A DNA stretch of 64,000 nucleotides from Paraburkholderia sp. D15 (GCF_029910215.1 NZ_CP110395.1:2666001-2730000); one strand, 5' to 3'; shown: positions 36,437-47,777, counted from the stretch's first letter. Translations and numbers: made by a program. The notes: a model not told the origin generated them from the letters alone.

Positions 36437-37602
36437 TGGCGCGCCCTGCGCTTGTCGATGACGTCCGCCACGACTTCCGCCGCACGCTGTGCGGTGTTCT
36501 GCTTCAGCACGTGATGCATCTCCGTGAAGATTTCCGTCAGCGTGCGCCGGTTGCCTTCGTCGCGCAACTGCTTCAGCGTGGCCTCGGCCAGCGCCTGCGG
36601 CGTGGCGAAGTGCTGCAGGATTTCCGGCACGACGAAGCGCCCGGCCAGAATATTCGGCAGCCCCACGTACGGCAGATAGCCCTGGCGGCGCATGATCTGC
36701 CCGGTCAGCCAGGGCACCTTGTACGAGATCACCATCGGCTTTTTCAGCAGCGCGGCTTCCAGCGTCACCGTGCCGCTCTTCACGAGGATCGCGTCGGCGG
36801 CGGTCATCGCGAGTTGCGACTGGCCGTCGGTGATGGTCAGCGCAAGCCCCGGGTGCGAGTCGACCAGCGGCCGCAGCATCTCGCGCAACGTCGGCGTGGC
36901 CGCCGGCATCACGAAGCGCAGACCGGGTTCCTGGTGCTGCATCATTTCCATCGCCGCGAAGAACGTCGGGCCGATCAGATCGATCTCCGAGCGTCGGCTA
37001 CCCGGCAACACCGCGATGATCGGGCCGTCTTCCGCGAGACCGAGCGCACGCCGCGCGCCGAGTGTGTCGGGCACGAGCGGAATCTCGTCGGCAAGCGGAT
37101 GGCCGACATACGACGCCGCGACGCCCGCCTTTTCCAGCAGCGCGGTTTCGAACGGGAACACGCAGAGCATGTGGTCGACCGCTTTCGCGATCTTCTTGAT
37201 GCGCCCGCCGCGCCACGCCCAGATGGACGGGCAGACGAAATGCACGGTCGGAATGCCGGCGTCGCGCAACGCATGTTCGAGCCCGAAGTTGAAATCGGGC
37301 GCGTCCACGCCGACGTACACCGAAGGCGGCTCCGCCAGCAATTGACGCTTCAGTTCGTTGCGGATCGCGAGAATGCCGGGGATGTGCCGCAGCGCTTCGA
37401 CGTAGCCGCGCACCGTGAGCTTTTCCATCGGCCAGTGCGCGTCGAAGCCCGTGGCGATCATGCGCGGGCCGCCGATCCCGTAGTACCGCGTGCCATCCGG
37501 CAAACGGCTCGCGAGACCGTCGAGCAGCGACGCCGCGAGCAGGTCGCCGGACGGTTCGCCGGCCACCATCGCAATGCGCAGCGGAGTGGGTTGCAGGACC
37601 AT
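36433..37602 (-). CDS. lpxB: Lipid-A-disaccharide synthase
   Basis: This 389-residue GT19 glycosyltransferase joins UDP-2,3-diacylglucosamine and lipid X to form the lipid A disaccharide at the inner membrane. It has the N-terminal [17 protein letters not shown], the [10 protein letters not shown] motif and the C-terminal nucleotide-sugar region ([24 protein letters not shown]). It begins 3 bases after lpxA and overlaps rnhB. Confidence 0.96.
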   Translation of the reverse strand: MVLQPTPLRIAMVAGEPSGDLLAASLLDGLASRLPDGTRYYGIGGPRMIATGFDAHWPMEKLTVRGYVEALRHIPGILAIRNELKRQLLAEPPSVYVGVDAPDFNFGLEHALRDAGIPTVHFVCPSIWAWRGGRIKKIAKAVDHMLCVFPFETALLEKAGVAASYVGHPLADEIPLVPDTLGARRALGLAEDGPIIAVLPGSRRSEIDLIGPTFFAAMEMMQHQEPGLRFVMPAATPTLREMLRPLVDSHPGLALTITDGQSQLAMTAADAILVKSGTVTLEAALLKKPMVISYKVPWLTGQIMRRQGYLPYVGLPNILAGRFVVPEILQHFATPQALAEATLKQLRDEGNRRTLTEIFTEMHHVLKQNTAQRAAEVVADVIDKRRARQ

Positions 37603-37605
37603 CGT

Positions 37606-38394
37606 TTAGCGGATGATGCCGCGTTGCGACAGGTCGATGAACGACAGCAGCGTCTGCACCGGCTCGTCGCCGTCGCCGCCGGCCGTCGCCAGCTCACGCA
37701 ACTGCACCTTCGCTTCTTCCAGCGACAGTCCGTTCTTGTACAGCACGCGATAGGCCGCGCGCAGCGCCGAAATCGCGTCCGGCGAGAACCCGCGGCGACG
37801 CAGCCCCTCGACGTTGATGCCGTGCGGCTCCGCCTTGTTGCCGGCGGCGATCACGAACGGCGGAATGTCCTGCACCAGCGCCGACGCGCCGCCCAGCATG
37901 GAATGCGCGCCGATGCGCACGAACTGATGCACGCCCGACATGCCGCCGACGATCGCGTGGTCGCCGATCGTCACGTGGCCCGCCATCTGCGCGTTGCTCG
38001 ACAGCACGACGTTGTTGCCGACGTGGCAGTCGTGGCCGATATGCACGTAGGCCATGATCCAGTTGTCGTCGCCGAGCGTGGTGACGCCCGCGTCCTGCAC
38101 CGTGCCGGTGTGGATCGTGGTGAACTCGCGGATCGTGTTGCGGTTGCCGACCACGAGCCGCGTCGGCTCGTCCTTGTACTTCATGTCCTGCGGACGGCCG
38201 CCGACCGATGCGTAGTGGCCGATCCGGTTGTCTTCGCCGAGCGTGGTGTGACCTTCGATCACGCTATGCGAGCCGACCGTGGTCCGCGCGCCGATCGTCA
38301 CGTGCGCGCCGATCACGGCATACGGTCCGATCTCGACGGATTCGTCGATCTGTGCGCCCGGTTCGACGATCGCAGTGGGATGAATCCTGCTCAT
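37606..38394 (-). CDS. lpxA: UDP-N-acetylglucosamine O-acyltransferase
   Basis: This 262-residue enzyme transfers 3-hydroxyacyl from ACP to UDP-GlcNAc, the first step of lipid A synthesis. A left-handed beta-helix of hexapeptide repeats ([20 protein letters not shown]) carries the catalytic His region ([14 protein letters not shown]) and the family ending. The ATG at 38394 ([14 protein letters not shown]) is the normal start; an extended frame to 38475 is Arg/Gln-rich and unlikely. It lies 113 bases after fabZ. Confidence 0.96.
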   Translation of the reverse strand: MSRIHPTAIVEPGAQIDESVEIGPYAVIGAHVTIGARTTVGSHSVIEGHTTLGEDNRIGHYASVGGRPQDMKYKDEPTRLVVGNRNTIREFTTIHTGTVQDAGVTTLGDDNWIMAYVHIGHDCHVGNNVVLSSNAQMAGHVTIGDHAIVGGMSGVHQFVRIGAHSMLGGASALVQDIPPFVIAAGNKAEPHGINVEGLRRRGFSPDAISALRAAYRVLYKNGLSLEEAKVQLRELATAGGDGDEPVQTLLSFIDLSQRGIIR

Positions 38395-38507
38395 GCGTCC
38401 TCGCTTCTGATTCTGTTGCGTTGTGTCTGGATGGGCCGACGCGGCGCCGCTACGGCCCGCGCCCGAGCGCACCAACGGCGCTCACGAAAGCCGCTTCCGA
38501 AGGACGC

Positions 38508-38972
38508 TCAAGCGTCCTTGTCCGTGTGCCGCACCGCGCACATCAGGTCGGCTTCCGCCGCCACGACGCCATCCACCTCGGCGCGCGCCTTGAACTTCCA
38601 GATGCCGCGCATGTGGCGCTCGAACGTGCAGTTCAGGATCAGCTGATCGCCCGGCTCCACCACGCGCTTGAAGCGCGCATTGTCGATACCCACGAACAGG
38701 TACAGCGTGTTCGTCGGATCGCTCGGCTCTTCCGAGAACGTCAGCAGCGCGGCGGTTTGCGCCAGCGCTTCGAGGATCAGCACGCCAGGCATCACCGGAC
38801 GGTTCGGGAAATGCCCCATGAAGTACGGCTCGTTGATCGACACGTTCTTCAACGCTTTGATGCTCTTGTGCGGCTCGAGTTCGAGCACCCGGTCGACCAG
38901 CAGGATCGGGTAACGATGCGGCAGCAGCGTGAGAATCTTATGAATGTCGAGATTGATTTTTTCGGTGCTCAT
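38508..38972 (-). CDS. fabZ: 3-hydroxyacyl-ACP dehydratase FabZ
   Basis: This 154-residue hot-dog-fold dehydratase acts in fatty-acid elongation and supplies the balance of 3-hydroxyacyl chains shared with LpxA and LpxD. It shows [13 protein letters not shown] and the catalytic His motif [19 protein letters not shown]. The ATG at 38972 ([10 protein letters not shown]) is chosen; the extended frame upstream is His/Gln-rich and lacks family similarity. It sits between lpxD and lpxA, the usual order. Confidence 0.96.
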   Translation of the reverse strand: MSTEKINLDIHKILTLLPHRYPILLVDRVLELEPHKSIKALKNVSINEPYFMGHFPNRPVMPGVLILEALAQTAALLTFSEEPSDPTNTLYLFVGIDNARFKRVVEPGDQLILNCTFERHMRGIWKFKARAEVDGVVAAEADLMCAVRHTDKDA

Positions 38973-39177
38973 GGTGTTTCTGCTCACGCATTGACTGCGC
39001 GATGATGACTGCGGATGCTGGTGCAGGTGGGTTGATAACGCGTGCTGCCGGCGCTCGCCCTGACCCGGGGGCCGCGCCACCCGGTCACGGCCACCGACCT
39101 TGCTTCTGATGCTGGCCCGCTATTCTACGCGGTGCCCGCGGGCCGCCCGGTTTCGCGGACGCGCGCGCCAACGGCGC

Positions 39178-40317
39178 TCATTCGCCCGCGGAGTGGAGCT
39201 TGCCGGCGCTCTCGCCGCTTGCCGCGCTTGCCGCACTTGTGGACTGCCCGGCCGCGGCGTTTTCAAGCGCCTTGATACGGTCGCGCAGCTTGTCGATATT
39301 ACGCAGCAGCGCCGCGCTCTTGTTCCAGTCCGCGTGATTCACGGCCGGGAACGCGCTGGTGTACATACCGGGCTTGAGCAACGACTTCGACACGCCCGAC
39401 TTCGCGGTGACGATCACGTAGTCGGCAAGCGTCACGTGCCCCGCGATACCGACCGCGCCGCCGATCATGCAATGCCGGCCGATCGTGGTGCTGCCCGCGA
39501 TGCCCGCGCACCCGGCGATCACCGTGTACGCGCCGACCTTGCAGTTGTGACCGATCTGCACGAGGTTGTCGATCTTCACGCACTCCTCGATGATCGTGTC
39601 GGCCATCGCGCCGCGATCGATCGTGGTGTTCGCGCCGATTTCGACGTCGTTCGCGATCGACACGCCACCCACCTGCGGAATCTTCACCCAGCTGCCGGTG
39701 CGCGCGTCGCCTTCGCCGACGAAGTCCGGCGCGAAGCCGAAGCCGTCCGAACCGATGACCGCGCCCGCGTGCACGATCACGCGCTCGCCAAGCTTGCAGC
39801 CGTAGTACACCGCCACGTTCGGATACAGATGCGAACCCGCGCCGATCCGCGTGCCGCGACCGATCACCACGTTGGCGTCGAGCCGCACGTTCTCGCCGAT
39901 CACGGCGCCCGCTTCCACCGTGACGTGCGGACCGATCACCGCGCTCGCGGCGATCTGCGCGGACGGATCGATGGTCGCGCTTTGATGGATGCCCGGCGCG
40001 GCCTTGGGTGCAACGAGGTCGATGAAGGTCTGCGCGACGCGCGCGAAGTAAGCGTACGGATTCGGCGTGACGATGAAGTTAAGCGCGCCGTTTGGGCGGT
40101 CTTCGCTGGGAGTCAGCTTCGCGAGGTCGGCGGCATTGATCAACACCGCGCCCGCGCGAGTCGTCTCGACCTGCGACAGATACTTCGGATTGGCGAGGAA
40201 CGCCAGTTGGTCCGGACCTGCCTGATCGAGCGGCGCGAGACTGCCGACGCGCTGCGAACCGTTGCCGACTACCTCACCGCCGAACCGTTGGACGATGTCC
40301 TCGAGCGTAAATGCCAT
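39178..40317 (-). CDS. lpxD: UDP-3-O-acylglucosamine N-acyltransferase LpxD
   Basis: This 379-residue trimeric acyltransferase adds the second 3-hydroxyacyl chain in lipid A synthesis. An N-terminal uridine-binding domain ([16 protein letters not shown]) is followed by a hexapeptide beta-helix with the catalytic His in [11 protein letters not shown]. The last ~30 residues ([20 protein letters not shown]) are a low-complexity tail beyond the usual helix. It lies between skp and fabZ. Confidence 0.96.
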   Translation of the reverse strand: MAFTLEDIVQRFGGEVVGNGSQRVGSLAPLDQAGPDQLAFLANPKYLSQVETTRAGAVLINAADLAKLTPSEDRPNGALNFIVTPNPYAYFARVAQTFIDLVAPKAAPGIHQSATIDPSAQIAASAVIGPHVTVEAGAVIGENVRLDANVVIGRGTRIGAGSHLYPNVAVYYGCKLGERVIVHAGAVIGSDGFGFAPDFVGEGDARTGSWVKIPQVGGVSIANDVEIGANTTIDRGAMADTIIEECVKIDNLVQIGHNCKVGAYTVIAGCAGIAGSTTIGRHCMIGGAVGIAGHVTLADYVIVTAKSGVSKSLLKPGMYTSAFPAVNHADWNKSAALLRNIDKLRDRIKALENAAAGQSTSAASAASGESAGKLHSAGE

Positions 40318-40455
40318 GCCTGTCCAGTCTCCTGCAGTTCAGTCCAACTTGTCAGTTCTACGTCTGTGCTGCTCACCGGGATGCCAGAATGCGCCGGAGC
40401 CGGTGCACTGCTCACCGGCTTGGGGTCTCACCCGGTGCGTACGTCCCGATGTCTT

Positions 40456-40983
40456 TTAATTGCCCGACGCCGCCAGCGCCTTGAGCACCTGGTCGGTAAT
40501 ATCGATGCGCGGGCTCACGTACACCGCTTCCTGAACGATCAGGTCGTAGTGCTGCTGCTCGGCGATCTGCTTGATCACCTTGTTCGCGCGATCGAGCACC
40601 GCCGCGAGTTCTTCGTTGCGGCGCTGGTTCAGGTCTTCACGAAATTCGCGTTGCTTGCGCTGGAAGTCCGTGTCCAGTTGCGACAGGTCGCGCTGCTTCT
40701 GCGCGCGGTCGGTCGCGGACATCGAGGCGCCGTTCTTGTCGAGCGCGTCGGACATGGTCTTCAGCTTCTGCGCCATGTCGGCGAGATCCTTGTCGCGCTT
40801 GGCGAACTCGGCTTCGAGCTTGACCTGAGCGGCTTTCGCGGCCGCGGATTCCCGCAGGATCCGGTCCGAATTCACCGCGGCGATCCTGGCTTCCTGCGCG
40901 TGCGCTACCCCGACCCCCAAGGTCATTGCCAGCGCCAGCGCGCATGCCACACGTTTCGAAAACATACCGGTTAGCAAAGTCAT
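40456..40983 (-). CDS. skp: Periplasmic chaperone Skp/OmpH
   Basis: This ~175-residue chaperone holds unfolded outer-membrane proteins for the BAM complex. It has a signal peptide (CALALAMTLGVGVAHA, cut after AHA), the strand RIAAVNSDRILRES and a long charged coiled coil (residues ~60-145). The ATG at 40983 has GAGAGG immediately before it with no spacing, so the ATG at 40965 (MFSKRVACAL) is a real alternative. It follows bamA on the same strand, as in most proteobacteria. Confidence 0.93.
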   Translation of the reverse strand: MTLLTGMFSKRVACALALAMTLGVGVAHAQEARIAAVNSDRILRESAAAKAAQVKLEAEFAKRDKDLADMAQKLKTMSDALDKNGASMSATDRAQKQRDLSQLDTDFQRKQREFREDLNQRRNEELAAVLDRANKVIKQIAEQQHYDLIVQEAVYVSPRIDITDQVLKALAASGN

Positions 40984-41116
40984 CCTCTCGATACTGTAAT
41001 TTGACCGGCGGCCCAACGCCGGTTGCCCGCGGCCCACTGCCAACAACCCGCCGCCGGCCGCCCGTTGCGCACGCGCCCGGATCGGGCCGCCCGCCGCGGG
41101 TTTGCCTGCCACCCGA

Positions 41117-43429
41117 TCAGAACGCCGTCCCGATCTGGAACTGGAACTTCTGATACTGGTCCCCGGTGTGCTTCGTGAGCGGGAAGCCCAGGCTGAGCTT
41201 GAGCGGACCGATCGGCGAAATCCATGCGAGACCGACACCGTAGCCGTAACGCAGACCGTTCGCGCCGGTCGACGTCGCGGCGCTGCTCGCGTCGGCCCAG
41301 ACGTTACCGGCGTCGAGGAACGTAAACACGCGCAGCGTGCGGTCGTAGCCCGTGCCCGGCAGCGGGAACGTCAACTCGATATTGCCGACCAGCAGCTTCG
41401 AGCCGCCGATCGGGTCGCCGGTGGTGGCGTCGCGCGGACCCAGCGAGCTCGGCTCGTAGCCCCGCACCGAACCGATACCGCCCGCGTAGTAGTTCTTGAA
41501 AATCGGATACGGCTTGCCGCCGAGACCGTTACCGTAGCCGCCCTGGAAGTTGAAGCCCAGCACGAAGCCGCGCGCGAACGAGTAATAGTACTGCGCGTTG
41601 ATGTCGGCCTTGTAGTACTGGGTCCCACCGATCGGCGTGCCGTATTCGGCATTGGCCTGCGTGAAGTAGCCGCGGCTCGGCACGAGCGCGCTGTCACGCG
41701 CGTCGCGCGACCAGCCCACCGTGATCGGCACGTTGTTCGACACGCGGCCGAAATCCTGCACGTACTGCTTGTACGAAGCCGGCGTGTTCGCGTCGATGTC
41801 CAGCTGGTTCTGCTCGAGGCCCGCGCCGAAGTAGACCGTGTCCACTTCCGAGAACGGGATGCCGAACTTCAGGTCGCCACCCACGGTCACGATCTTGAAG
41901 CTCGAATCGGTCGAGTAGTACAGCGGCTGATACGTGCGGTAGTAGACGTCCGTGATCCGCTTGATGCCGTCGACCGTGAAGTACGGATCGACCTGCGTGA
42001 CCGTCAGCGTACGGTAGGTCTTCGCGGTATTCACGTTGACCGACAGACTCGTGCCCGAACCGAACACGTTGTCCTGCGACACACCTGCCGACAGCACCAC
42101 CTTGTCCGTCGACGAGAAGCCGGCGCCCAGCGTGATCGCGCCGGTCGGCTTTTCGGCGACCTTGACGTCGATGTCGACCTGGTCGGGCGTGCCTTCCACC
42201 GGCACCGTGGTGACGTCCACGTCGGTGAAGTAGCCGAGACGGTTGATACGGTCCTTCGACAGCGCGAGGCGGTTCGAGTCGAACCACGAGCTTTCGAGCT
42301 GGCGCATTTCGCGGCGCACCACTTCGTCGCGCGTACGGGTGTTGCCGACCACGTTGATGCGGCGCACGTAGACGCGGCGGCTCGGGTCCACCTGCAGCGT
42401 CAGGTCGACCTTGTGGTTGGTCTGATCGATCTGCGGCTGCGCGTTGACGGTGGCGAACGCATAGCCGTACTCGCCGAGCTTGTCGACGATCGCCTTGGTG
42501 GTGGCCTGCAGTTTCTCGGCCGAGAACCGGTCGCCCGGTTTGATCTTGATCAGCTTGGCCAGCTCCGGCTCGCGGTCGAGCAGATTACCGGCCAGCTTGA
42601 TGCTCGAAATCGTGTACGGCTCGCCTTCATGCAGCGTGACCGTCAGATACATGTCCTTCTTGTCCGGCGAAATCGACACCTGGGTCGAGTCGATGTTGAA
42701 CTCGAGGTAGCCGCGATTCAGGTAATACGAGCGGACGTTTTCGAGGTCGCCGGTGAGCTTGTCTTTCGCGTACAGGTCGTTCTTCGTGTACCACGAGAAC
42801 CAGTTCGGCGTGGACAGCTGCATTTCGTCGCGCAGCGTACCCGTGCTGAATGCCTTGTTGCCGATGAAGTTGATCTGGCGGATCTTCGCGCTCGGACCTT
42901 CGGCCACCGAGAACAGCACCGCGACGCGGTTGCGGTCGATCGGCGTGATCGTGGTGGTCACTTCGGCCGCGTAGTATCCGCGCGTGAGGTACTGACGCTT
43001 CAGTTCCTGCTCGGCCTTGTCGACCAGCGCCTTGTCGTAGTAACGACCTTGCGACAGACCGACCGCGCGCAGCGCCTTGGTCAGGTTGTCCTTGTCGAAT
43101 TCGTGAATGCCGGCGAAGTCGATCGTGCCGATCGCGGGGCGCTCCAGCACCTGCACGATGACGACGTTGCCTTCGGTGGCGATCTTGACGTCGTTGAAGA
43201 AGCCCGTGGCGTACAGCGCGCGAATCGCTTCCGAGGCCTTGTCGTCGGAGAACGTATCACCTTGCTTGATGGGCAGGTACGCGAACACGGTACCGGGTTC
43301 GACGCGTTGCAATCCCTCGATCCGGATGTCTTGCACCACGAAGGGCGACGTTGCGTGAGCAACCAGCCCATGCGCGGCGAGCGCCGCGGCTATAACCGTC
43401 TTTGGAACAAAGCGATGAGGTTTAAACAA
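41117..43429 (-). CDS. bamA: Outer-membrane protein assembly factor BamA, TTG start
   Basis: This 770-residue Omp85 protein inserts beta-barrels into the outer membrane. A signal peptide (IAAALAAHGLVAHA) is followed by five POTRA domains (from VVQDIRIEGLQRVEPGTVF) and a 16-stranded barrel ending in a C-terminal Phe (FQIGTAF). The start is a TTG at 43429 with GGGGAAG four bases upstream; no ATG in this frame precedes it, since the nearby ATG frames run into stops. It lies between rseP and skp. Confidence 0.96.
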   Translation of the reverse strand: MFKPHRFVPKTVIAAALAAHGLVAHATSPFVVQDIRIEGLQRVEPGTVFAYLPIKQGDTFSDDKASEAIRALYATGFFNDVKIATEGNVVIVQVLERPAIGTIDFAGIHEFDKDNLTKALRAVGLSQGRYYDKALVDKAEQELKRQYLTRGYYAAEVTTTITPIDRNRVAVLFSVAEGPSAKIRQINFIGNKAFSTGTLRDEMQLSTPNWFSWYTKNDLYAKDKLTGDLENVRSYYLNRGYLEFNIDSTQVSISPDKKDMYLTVTLHEGEPYTISSIKLAGNLLDREPELAKLIKIKPGDRFSAEKLQATTKAIVDKLGEYGYAFATVNAQPQIDQTNHKVDLTLQVDPSRRVYVRRINVVGNTRTRDEVVRREMRQLESSWFDSNRLALSKDRINRLGYFTDVDVTTVPVEGTPDQVDIDVKVAEKPTGAITLGAGFSSTDKVVLSAGVSQDNVFGSGTSLSVNVNTAKTYRTLTVTQVDPYFTVDGIKRITDVYYRTYQPLYYSTDSSFKIVTVGGDLKFGIPFSEVDTVYFGAGLEQNQLDIDANTPASYKQYVQDFGRVSNNVPITVGWSRDARDSALVPSRGYFTQANAEYGTPIGGTQYYKADINAQYYYSFARGFVLGFNFQGGYGNGLGGKPYPIFKNYYAGGIGSVRGYEPSSLGPRDATTGDPIGGSKLLVGNIELTFPLPGTGYDRTLRVFTFLDAGNVWADASSAATSTGANGLRYGYGVGLAWISPIGPLKLSLGFPLTKHTGDQYQKFQFQIGTAF

Positions 43430-43433
43430 CGTG

Positions 43434-43440
43434 CTTCCCC
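43434..43440 (-). promoter_or_regulatory. Ribosome-binding site that fixes the bamA TTG start
   Basis: GGGGAAG on the minus strand, four bases before the TTG, is the only purine-rich box positioned for the bamA frame. Confidence 0.6.
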
Positions 43441-43496
43441 AGTGTGTATAGCTGCATCAGGTCAGACGGTCGCCATCGTGAACGCCGCCAGACACT

Positions 43497-44891
43497 TTAA
43501 AAATGGATTAAACGAGCCAGATCGTTGAACAGCGCGATCGCCGACAATGCGACGATGCAGGCGAGACCCGCCCTCTGAAAAACGAGTTGCCAGCGATCGG
43601 AGACAACTTTGCCGGTTACAGCTTCAACCAAATAATATAACAGATGACCCCCGTCCAATACCGGAATTGGTAGCAGGTTCAGTACACCGAGGCTAATACT
43701 GACAAGGGCCAGGAACGACAGGAATGCAGAAGGACCTAGACGTGCGCTCTTTCCTGCGTAATCGGCGATCGTCACCGGACCGGAAAGATTTTTTAGCGAT
43801 GCCTCGCCGACGATCATCCGCCCGAACATGCGCACCGAGTACACCGCGAGATCCCACGTGCGGCGCGCGCCGAGTTGCAGACTTTCGACCGGGCCGTAAC
43901 GCACGTCGATGGACGGCACCTGGGTCGCCAGTTCCGCGCCGATTCGCCCCACCTGCTGACCGCTCGCCTCGTCGCGCTGCAACTGCGGCACGAGGGTGAT
44001 CTCGTCGAGCTTGCCCGCCGCGCCACCCGCCTGCGCGCCGCGTTCGACCTGCAGCGTCAGCGGTTTGCCGGCGTGGGATTTTACATAAGCGATGAAGGCC
44101 GTGGCGTTATCGGTCGGGATACCATCTACCGCGCGCAGGCGATCGCCCGCGACGAGTCCCGCCTTCTGCGCCGCACTGCCGGGCTGCACGCCCGCGACCG
44201 TCAGCTTGCCGCCGCCCGGCTCGAAACCGAGGTGCGACATGAAGTCGTCGTCGACATCTTTCTCGCCGAGGCCGCGCAGATCGAGCTGGAAATCGGACGT
44301 GCCGTGCGCGTCTTTCGCGCTCAGCACCACGCGCTTGTGATCGAAGGCCGCGCCCAGCAGCTTCCAGCGCAGATCGGACCACGAACGCACGGGCTCGGAT
44401 TCGCCGGCATTTTCCGCGCGCACCGCGACGATCGTCTCGCCGCCGTCGAAGCCGGCCTGAGCGGCGGGCGTGTTCGGCGCGGGCGCCGCGACCACGGCGG
44501 CCGGCTCGGTCACGCCCGTGGCGAACACCAGCGCGAACAGCACGATAGCCAGCAGGAAGTTCGCGACCGGCCCGGCCGCGACGATCGCGAAGCGGCGCCA
44601 CACCGACTTGCGGTTGAACGCCTGCGACAACAATTCGGCGGGAATCGGCGCGGCGCCGGTTTCACGCTCGTCGAGCATCTTCACGTAACCGCCGAGCGGC
44701 AACGCTGCAATGGTCCACTCGGTGCCCGTCTTCGGGCTCACCCACTGGAACAGCGGCTTGCCGAAGCCGATCGAGAACCGCAGCACCTTCACGCCGCACC
44801 AGCGCGCGACGCGGTAATGCCCGTACTCGTGGACGACCACCAGTACGCCGATCGCGACCGCGAAGGCGAGCAGCTCGATCAGCAGGTTCAT
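43497..44891 (-). CDS. rseP: RIP metalloprotease RseP
   Basis: This 464-residue site-2 protease cleaves anti-sigma-E factors within the membrane. The zinc motif HEYGH lies in the first helix (VVVHEYGHYRVARW). Two periplasmic PDZ domains (VAGVQPGSAAQKAGLVAGDR) and the second active-site motif LPIPVLDGGHLLYYLVE follow. The ATG at 44891 (MNLLIELLAFA) gives the proper N-terminal helix. It sits between dxr and bamA, linking envelope stress to BAM supply. Confidence 0.96.
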   Translation of the reverse strand: MNLLIELLAFAVAIGVLVVVHEYGHYRVARWCGVKVLRFSIGFGKPLFQWVSPKTGTEWTIAALPLGGYVKMLDERETGAAPIPAELLSQAFNRKSVWRRFAIVAAGPVANFLLAIVLFALVFATGVTEPAAVVAAPAPNTPAAQAGFDGGETIVAVRAENAGESEPVRSWSDLRWKLLGAAFDHKRVVLSAKDAHGTSDFQLDLRGLGEKDVDDDFMSHLGFEPGGGKLTVAGVQPGSAAQKAGLVAGDRLRAVDGIPTDNATAFIAYVKSHAGKPLTLQVERGAQAGGAAGKLDEITLVPQLQRDEASGQQVGRIGAELATQVPSIDVRYGPVESLQLGARRTWDLAVYSVRMFGRMIVGEASLKNLSGPVTIADYAGKSARLGPSAFLSFLALVSISLGVLNLLPIPVLDGGHLLYYLVEAVTGKVVSDRWQLVFQRAGLACIVALSAIALFNDLARLIHF

Positions 44892-44898
44892 AAGCGCC

Positions 44899-46104
44899 TC
44901 ACTGGACGGCGCGTTCCGTGCGACGGGCGCCGTCAGGCAGACGCGCGATGAAGTCGGCAGCGGCGCGGCGCGCGGCGGCGTCCGCTTCGATCGCATCGTC
45001 GAGAGAATGCGCGCTGCGGTTCGGCAACGCGTTCAGCACGGACTCGACCACCTGCGCGATCGCCATGAAACCGATCTGGCGCTGCAGGAAGGCCTCGACC
45101 GCGACTTCGTTCGCGGCGTTCAGCGCCGCGCTCGCGAGGCCACCTTCGGCGAGCGCCTTCATGGCGAGCGCGAGACACGGGAAGCGCGCATAGTCCGGCT
45201 TTTCGAACGACAGCGACGCGACCTGCACGAGGTCGAGTTGCGCGACGCCCGAATCGACACGCTCCGGGAACGCCAGCGCGTGCGCGATCGGCGTGCGCAT
45301 ATCGGGGTTGCCGAGCTGCGCGAGCACCGAACCGTCCGCATACGACACCAGCGAGTGAATCACGCTCTGCGGGTGAATCAGCACGTCGATGCGCTCGCCC
45401 GGCAGACCGAACAGCCAATGGGCTTCGATCACTTCGAGGCCCTTGTTCATCATCGTGGCCGAGTCGACCGAGATCTTGCGGCCCATCGACCAGTTCGGGT
45501 GCTTGCAGGCTTCGTCGGGCGTGACGTCGACGAGCGTGGCCGGTTCGCGGGTGCGGAACGGGCCACCCGACGCGGTCAGGATGATCTTGGAGACGCCGCC
45601 GTGCAGCGCGGCTTCGCGCGGCAGGCACTGGAAAATCGCGTTGTGTTCGCTGTCGACCGGCAGCAGCACCGCGCCGTTGTCGCGCACCGCGTCCATGAAA
45701 ATCGAGCCGGACATGACCAGCGCTTCCTTGTTGGCGAGCAGGATGCGCTTGCCGGCGCGTGCCGCCGCGAGGCTCGGCGCGAGGCCGGCCGCGCCGACGA
45801 TCGCTGCCACCACGGTGTCGCAGCCGGCGCTGTCCGACACGTCGACGAGCGCTTGCGGCCCGTACGTGACCTCGGTCTTGCTGCCCGCTTCACGCAGCTT
45901 CGCCGCGACCCGCGCGGCCGTGTCGGCGTCGCCGACCACCGCCACTTCGGGCGCAAAGCGCAGGCATTGCTCGACGAGCTTGTCGCCGTTGCGATGCGCG
46001 GTGAGCGCGTAGACCGAAAAGCGCTCGGGATGACGCGCGACGACGTCGAGCGTGCTGTCTCCAATCGAGCCCGTGGAACCGAGCAATGTCAGACGTTTTT
46101 GCAT
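44899..46104 (-). CDS. dxr: 1-deoxy-D-xylulose 5-phosphate reductoisomerase
   Basis: This 401-residue enzyme makes 2-C-methyl-D-erythritol 4-phosphate, the committed step of the non-mevalonate isoprenoid pathway, using NADPH. It shows [14 protein letters not shown] (nucleotide fold), [24 protein letters not shown] (metal site) and LTASGGPFR. The ATG at 46104 ([10 protein letters not shown]) is standard. It lies 10 bases after cdsA and 7 before rseP. Confidence 0.97.
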   Translation of the reverse strand: MQKRLTLLGSTGSIGDSTLDVVARHPERFSVYALTAHRNGDKLVEQCLRFAPEVAVVGDADTAARVAAKLREAGSKTEVTYGPQALVDVSDSAGCDTVVAAIVGAAGLAPSLAAARAGKRILLANKEALVMSGSIFMDAVRDNGAVLLPVDSEHNAIFQCLPREAALHGGVSKIILTASGGPFRTREPATLVDVTPDEACKHPNWSMGRKISVDSATMMNKGLEVIEAHWLFGLPGERIDVLIHPQSVIHSLVSYADGSVLAQLGNPDMRTPIAHALAFPERVDSGVAQLDLVQVASLSFEKPDYARFPCLALAMKALAEGGLASAALNAANEVAVEAFLQRQIGFMAIAQVVESVLNALPNRSAHSLDDAIEADAAARRAAADFIARLPDGARRTERAVQ

Positions 46105-46114
46105 ATCTCTTTCT

Positions 46115-46936
46115 CTAGCCGAGCAGCAGCATGGCAAGCGGCAGCACCGGCAATAAGGCGTCGATGCGATCGAGCACGCCGCCGTGACCCGGCAACAGGC
46201 CGCTGGAATCCTTGACGCCGGCCTGGCGTTTCAGCATCGATTCGAACAGGTCGCCCACCACGCTGAATGCCACCAGCACGGTCAACGCGAGCAGCGCACG
46301 CACGGCGCCCCATTGCGCCAGCAGCGAAGAATACAGGGTCGGCTCGAATGCGTGCAAAAAGACCGCCGCCGCCGCGACGATCATCACGGCCAGCCAGCCG
46401 CCGATCGCGCCCTCCCAGGTTTTACCCGGACTGATGGCCGGCGCCAGCTTGTGTTTGCCGAACGCCTTGCCCGAGAAGTATGCGCCGATATCGGCCAGCC
46501 AGACCAGGAGCAGCAGCGACAGCACGAACGGCACGCCCTGCATGCGCGCCGCGACGAGAGCATGCCAGCACGCGACGAATACCACAATGCCGGCAAGAAA
46601 CAGAAAGGCGCGCCACGCGCCCTGCGCGAGCGTCGGCTTGCGCAGCAGCACGAACGGTCCGGCGATCACCCAGAAAATCGCCGCGGCCTTGAACAGCGAC
46701 CGCGCCTGTTCGACGCCGGTGCCGAGCCGCGTGCTGGCGACCAGCGCAACCGCGGCGACCAGCGCGTAGACGATCGGACCGGCGCCGCCGAGCTTGAGCA
46801 GACGCGCCCATTCCCACGCGGCGAACACGACGACGAAGGCGATCAGCGCGCCGAACGCGCCCACCGGCGCGAACAACGTGACCGGCAGGAACACCGCCAG
46901 CAGGATGATCGCCGTGATGACACGGGTTTTTAGCAT
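46115..46936 (-). CDS. cdsA: Phosphatidate cytidylyltransferase
   Basis: This 273-residue membrane enzyme makes CDP-diacylglycerol from phosphatidate and CTP, the branch point of phospholipid synthesis. It has multiple membrane segments and the signature around [20 protein letters not shown] near the C-terminus. The ATG at 46936 ([11 protein letters not shown]) overlaps uppS by 7 bases. Confidence 0.95.
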   Translation of the reverse strand: MLKTRVITAIILLAVFLPVTLFAPVGAFGALIAFVVVFAAWEWARLLKLGGAGPIVYALVAAVALVASTRLGTGVEQARSLFKAAAIFWVIAGPFVLLRKPTLAQGAWRAFLFLAGIVVFVACWHALVAARMQGVPFVLSLLLLVWLADIGAYFSGKAFGKHKLAPAISPGKTWEGAIGGWLAVMIVAAAAVFLHAFEPTLYSSLLAQWGAVRALLALTVLVAFSVVGDLFESMLKRQAGVKDSSGLLPGHGGVLDRIDALLPVLPLAMLLLG

Positions 46937-47712
46937 GGAAGCGAATCGACGTTTTGCGATTGCGGCTCGAGTTGAGCACTGGTGCGCCCGAAACGGCGCT
47001 CGCGCTCCGCGTACGAAGCGATGGCGTGACCGAGCGCGTCGGCGTCGAAATCCGGCCAGAACGTGTCGGTGAAGTAGAACTCGGTGTACGCGAGCTGCCA
47101 CAGCAGGAAGTTGCTGACGCGGCGCTCGCCGCCGGTGCGGATGAACAGATCCGGTTCCGGCGCGTAGGCCATGGACAGGTGTTCGGCGAACGATTCCTCG
47201 TTGACCTCGACCGCCTTGCCCGCCAGCGCCGACTGTTCGGCGAGCTTGCGGGTGGCCTGCATGATGTCCCAGCGACCGCCGTAGTTGGCGGCAATGGTCA
47301 GCGTGAGACGGGTGTTGCGCGCGGTTTTGGTTTCCGCGCGCCGGATCAGTTCGCGAATGCGTTCGTCGAAGCGGGACAGGTCGCCGACCACGCGCAAGCG
47401 GATGCCGTTCGCGTGCAGCTTGCCGATCTCGCGCTCCAGCGCGGTGACGAACAGACGCATCAGGAACGACACTTCGTCGTTCGGACGGCGCCAGTTTTCC
47501 GAGCTGAAGGCGAACAGCGTCAGATATTCGACGCCTTGCCGCGCGCACGCCTCGACGGCCGCACGCACCGCGTCGACGCCGCGCGTATGGCCCGCGACGC
47601 GCGGCAGACGCCGCTGAGTGGCCCAACGGCCGTTGCCGTCCATGATGATCGCGATATGTCGCGGCACCGCGGCGACATCAGGCACGCGCACGGTTGAGCT
47701 GGTATAGGTCAT
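46930..47712 (-). CDS. uppS: Undecaprenyl diphosphate synthase
   Basis: This 260-residue cis-prenyltransferase makes the C55 lipid carrier for peptidoglycan and O-antigen. It has the catalytic [15 protein letters not shown] and the FSSENWRRP region, and the C-terminal [15 protein letters not shown] with the conserved acidic and Arg residues. It lies between frr and cdsA. Confidence 0.96.
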   Translation of the reverse strand: MTYTSSTVRVPDVAAVPRHIAIIMDGNGRWATQRRLPRVAGHTRGVDAVRAAVEACARQGVEYLTLFAFSSENWRRPNDEVSFLMRLFVTALEREIGKLHANGIRLRVVGDLSRFDERIRELIRRAETKTARNTRLTLTIAANYGGRWDIMQATRKLAEQSALAGKAVEVNEESFAEHLSMAYAPEPDLFIRTGGERRVSNFLLWQLAYTEFYFTDTFWPDFDADALGHAIASYAERERRFGRTSAQLEPQSQNVDSLPC

Positions 47713-47777
47713 GGCCGTTGGACAGTGACTGCAAATAAAGAAGTGGAAATCCTGAAAGTACCGAGCGCCGCGAGGCG

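Noticed and set aside
36418..38646. 742-residue open frame opposite rnhB, lpxB and lpxA
   Set aside because: It is antisense to three well-recognised genes, is rich in Arg, His and Asp in the way of reversed GC-rich codons, and has no motif.
41102..43528. 808-residue open frame opposite bamA
   Set aside because: Shadow of bamA on the other strand; no domain, biased composition.
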